Origin: Paenibacillus sp. 1001270B_150601_E10
GTDB lineage: Bacteria > Bacillota > Bacilli > Paenibacillales > Paenibacillaceae
DNA length: 64,000 nt
Reading direction: 5' to 3'
NCBI RefSeq assembly: GCF_015558675.1
Contig: NZ_JADMOL010000006.1
Span: forward strand, 196,034-260,033
The translations under genes and the position numbers were made by a program. The notes below the pieces were generated by a model, which was not told the origin of the DNA, did not search any database, and saw only the letters and a list, made by a program, of their open reading frames with translations. Within the stretch, counting starts at the first letter, position 1, and each line of letters begins with the position of its first letter. This document shows, piece after piece, positions 63,327-64,000 of the stretch.

Positions 63327-63894
63327 AGGAGGTTTCTCCCCTTTCTTCGATCTGTTCGCCTACATAACGGCGCAGCTGCTTTAGCGCCAAATGGTGACGT
63401 GATTTTACCGTTCCTATCGGGATATTTAACATGCTCGCGATCTCCTGAAGGCTGTAATCATGCATATACCGAAGCACGATGACCTCCTTCAGCTTTAGCG
63501 AGAGCTGCTCAACAGCAGGCAGTACTTCCATTTGTGCATAGATCGCATCAAACTGTCCTTCCAAGCAAATGCTGCTCTCTTCACCGCTGTGCGATTTCAC
63601 ACGTTCCAACAGCCGGAATTTGCGCCATATTCCTCTCTTCCAATTGCGTACCTGGCGAACGATAATACCGTTCAGCCATGCATGGAAGGGCTGCTCTGGA
63701 TCGTATTTCTCCCACACACGGAACAGCTCTAAGTACACCTCGCTCATGATGTCTGCAGTATCCTGCTTATTGGTTGCTAGAAAGTAAATCAATCGATAGG
63801 TATAGTCCTTTGTTGCATGATAAAGCTCCTGAAACGCTTCTGTATCCCCTTCTCTCATCCGGATGATTAAGGGAACGATATTGATATCCTTCAT
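63316..63894 (-). CDS. ECF RNA polymerase sigma factor
   Basis: The protein (192 residues from ATG 63894) has sigma region 2 (AFQELYHATKDYTYRLIYFLATNKQDTADIMSEVYLELFRVWEKYD, partly quoted) and region 4 (LKEVIVLRYMHDYSLQEIASMLNIPIGTVKSRHHLALKQL). It resembles SigV/SigM-type ECF factors. ATG 63894 follows GGAGGCCGGCTAC; ATG 63909 is poorly placed. The next gene, its likely anti-sigma, overlaps by 11 bases. The upstream promoter at 63895-64000 could be self-activated, but I cannot identify a matching -35/-10 pair with confidence. Confidence 0.92.
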   Translation of the reverse strand: MKDINIVPLIIRMREGDTEAFQELYHATKDYTYRLIYFLATNKQDTADIMSEVYLELFRVWEKYDPEQPFHAWLNGIIVRQVRNWKRGIWRKFRLLERVKSHSGEESSICLEGQFDAIYAQMEVLPAVEQLSLKLKEVIVLRYMHDYSLQEIASMLNIPIGTVKSRHHLALKQLRRYVGEQIEERGETSYVH

Positions 63895-64000
63895 GTAGCC
63901 GGCCTCCATTCAGGTGTTACATGAGATATTGGCTCTGATTCAATATAAGGTTCACTGCAGATGTAAAATAAACCTTTGCAGGTATAAACACGAAATATTT

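Noticed and set aside
1..64000. tRNA, rRNA, CRISPR, insertion sequences, prophage
   Set aside because: No CCA-ended cloverleaf-like sequences, no regularly spaced repeats, no transposase, integrase or phage structural genes were found by reading; absence is not proved without a search.

Overview
The window looks like chromosomal DNA of a spore-forming, low-to-mid GC Firmicute, most likely Paenibacillus or a close relative. The evidence is strong AGGAGG ribosome binding sites with frequent TTG and GTG starts, many intrinsic terminators, a T-box leader on trpS, a FapR-type operator on fabH, LplB/YtcP-type sugar permeases, several AraC regulators and a Ger(x)C spore germination lipoprotein. I saw no rRNA, tRNA, CRISPR array, insertion sequence or prophage. 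The species call is inference from gene content only.

Layout. 1-7.5 kb: the 5' part of a sugar permease, an AlkA-type DNA glycosylase, a DUF4241 protein, a copper-amine-oxidase-like stalk protein, an AraC/GyrI regulator, a DadA-like oxidase and fabH. 7.6-12.2 kb: small enzymes and possible resistance functions (APH-fold kinase, serine hydrolase with its MerR regulator, GNAT, FusB-type EF-G-binding protein with a strikingly structured upstream region). 12.5-25 kb: a lipoprotein flavoprotein reductase, a VOC protein, a GH29 fucosidase divergent from an AraC regulator, an O-methyltransferase operon under a double operator, HIT, a padR-HAAS/pentapeptide-ABC exporter operon, and amidohydrolase plus ankyrin genes divergent from a LysR regulator.

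24.8-36.2 kb is one catabolic locus on the minus strand: esterase, two permeases, solute-binding lipoprotein, GH3 beta-glucosidase, a GH94 protein resembling 1,2-beta-oligoglucan phosphorylase, and a LacI regulator. It matches the logic of the Listeria innocua sophorooligosaccharide locus (Lin1839-1841). The phosphorylase gene carries a one-base frameshift. 36.4-46 kb: a second serine hydrolase, an unknown lipoprotein, trpS with its T-box, a Gfo/Idh/MocA (GH109-like) enzyme, a DUF5054/GH38-like gene that is also frameshifted, a relic of an APH gene, a RibD-like reductase and another APH-fold kinase.

46.3-64 kb: a 796-residue protein that appears to join two class I isoprenoid-synthase-like halves, an MFS exporter, TrmB, DinB and YafY proteins, a YdeI-like protein, an overlapping pair coding for an RsbQ-like hydrolase and a PAS-GGDEF protein, SelO, an orphan GerC, an MFS permease, a YhfW-like FAD/Rieske protein, and an ECF sigma/anti-sigma pair.

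The three observations I rate highest are the tandem isoprenoid enzyme (46314-48704), the RsbQ/PAS-GGDEF overlap (53681-55490) and the beta-1,2-glucan locus with its broken phosphorylase (24758-36167).
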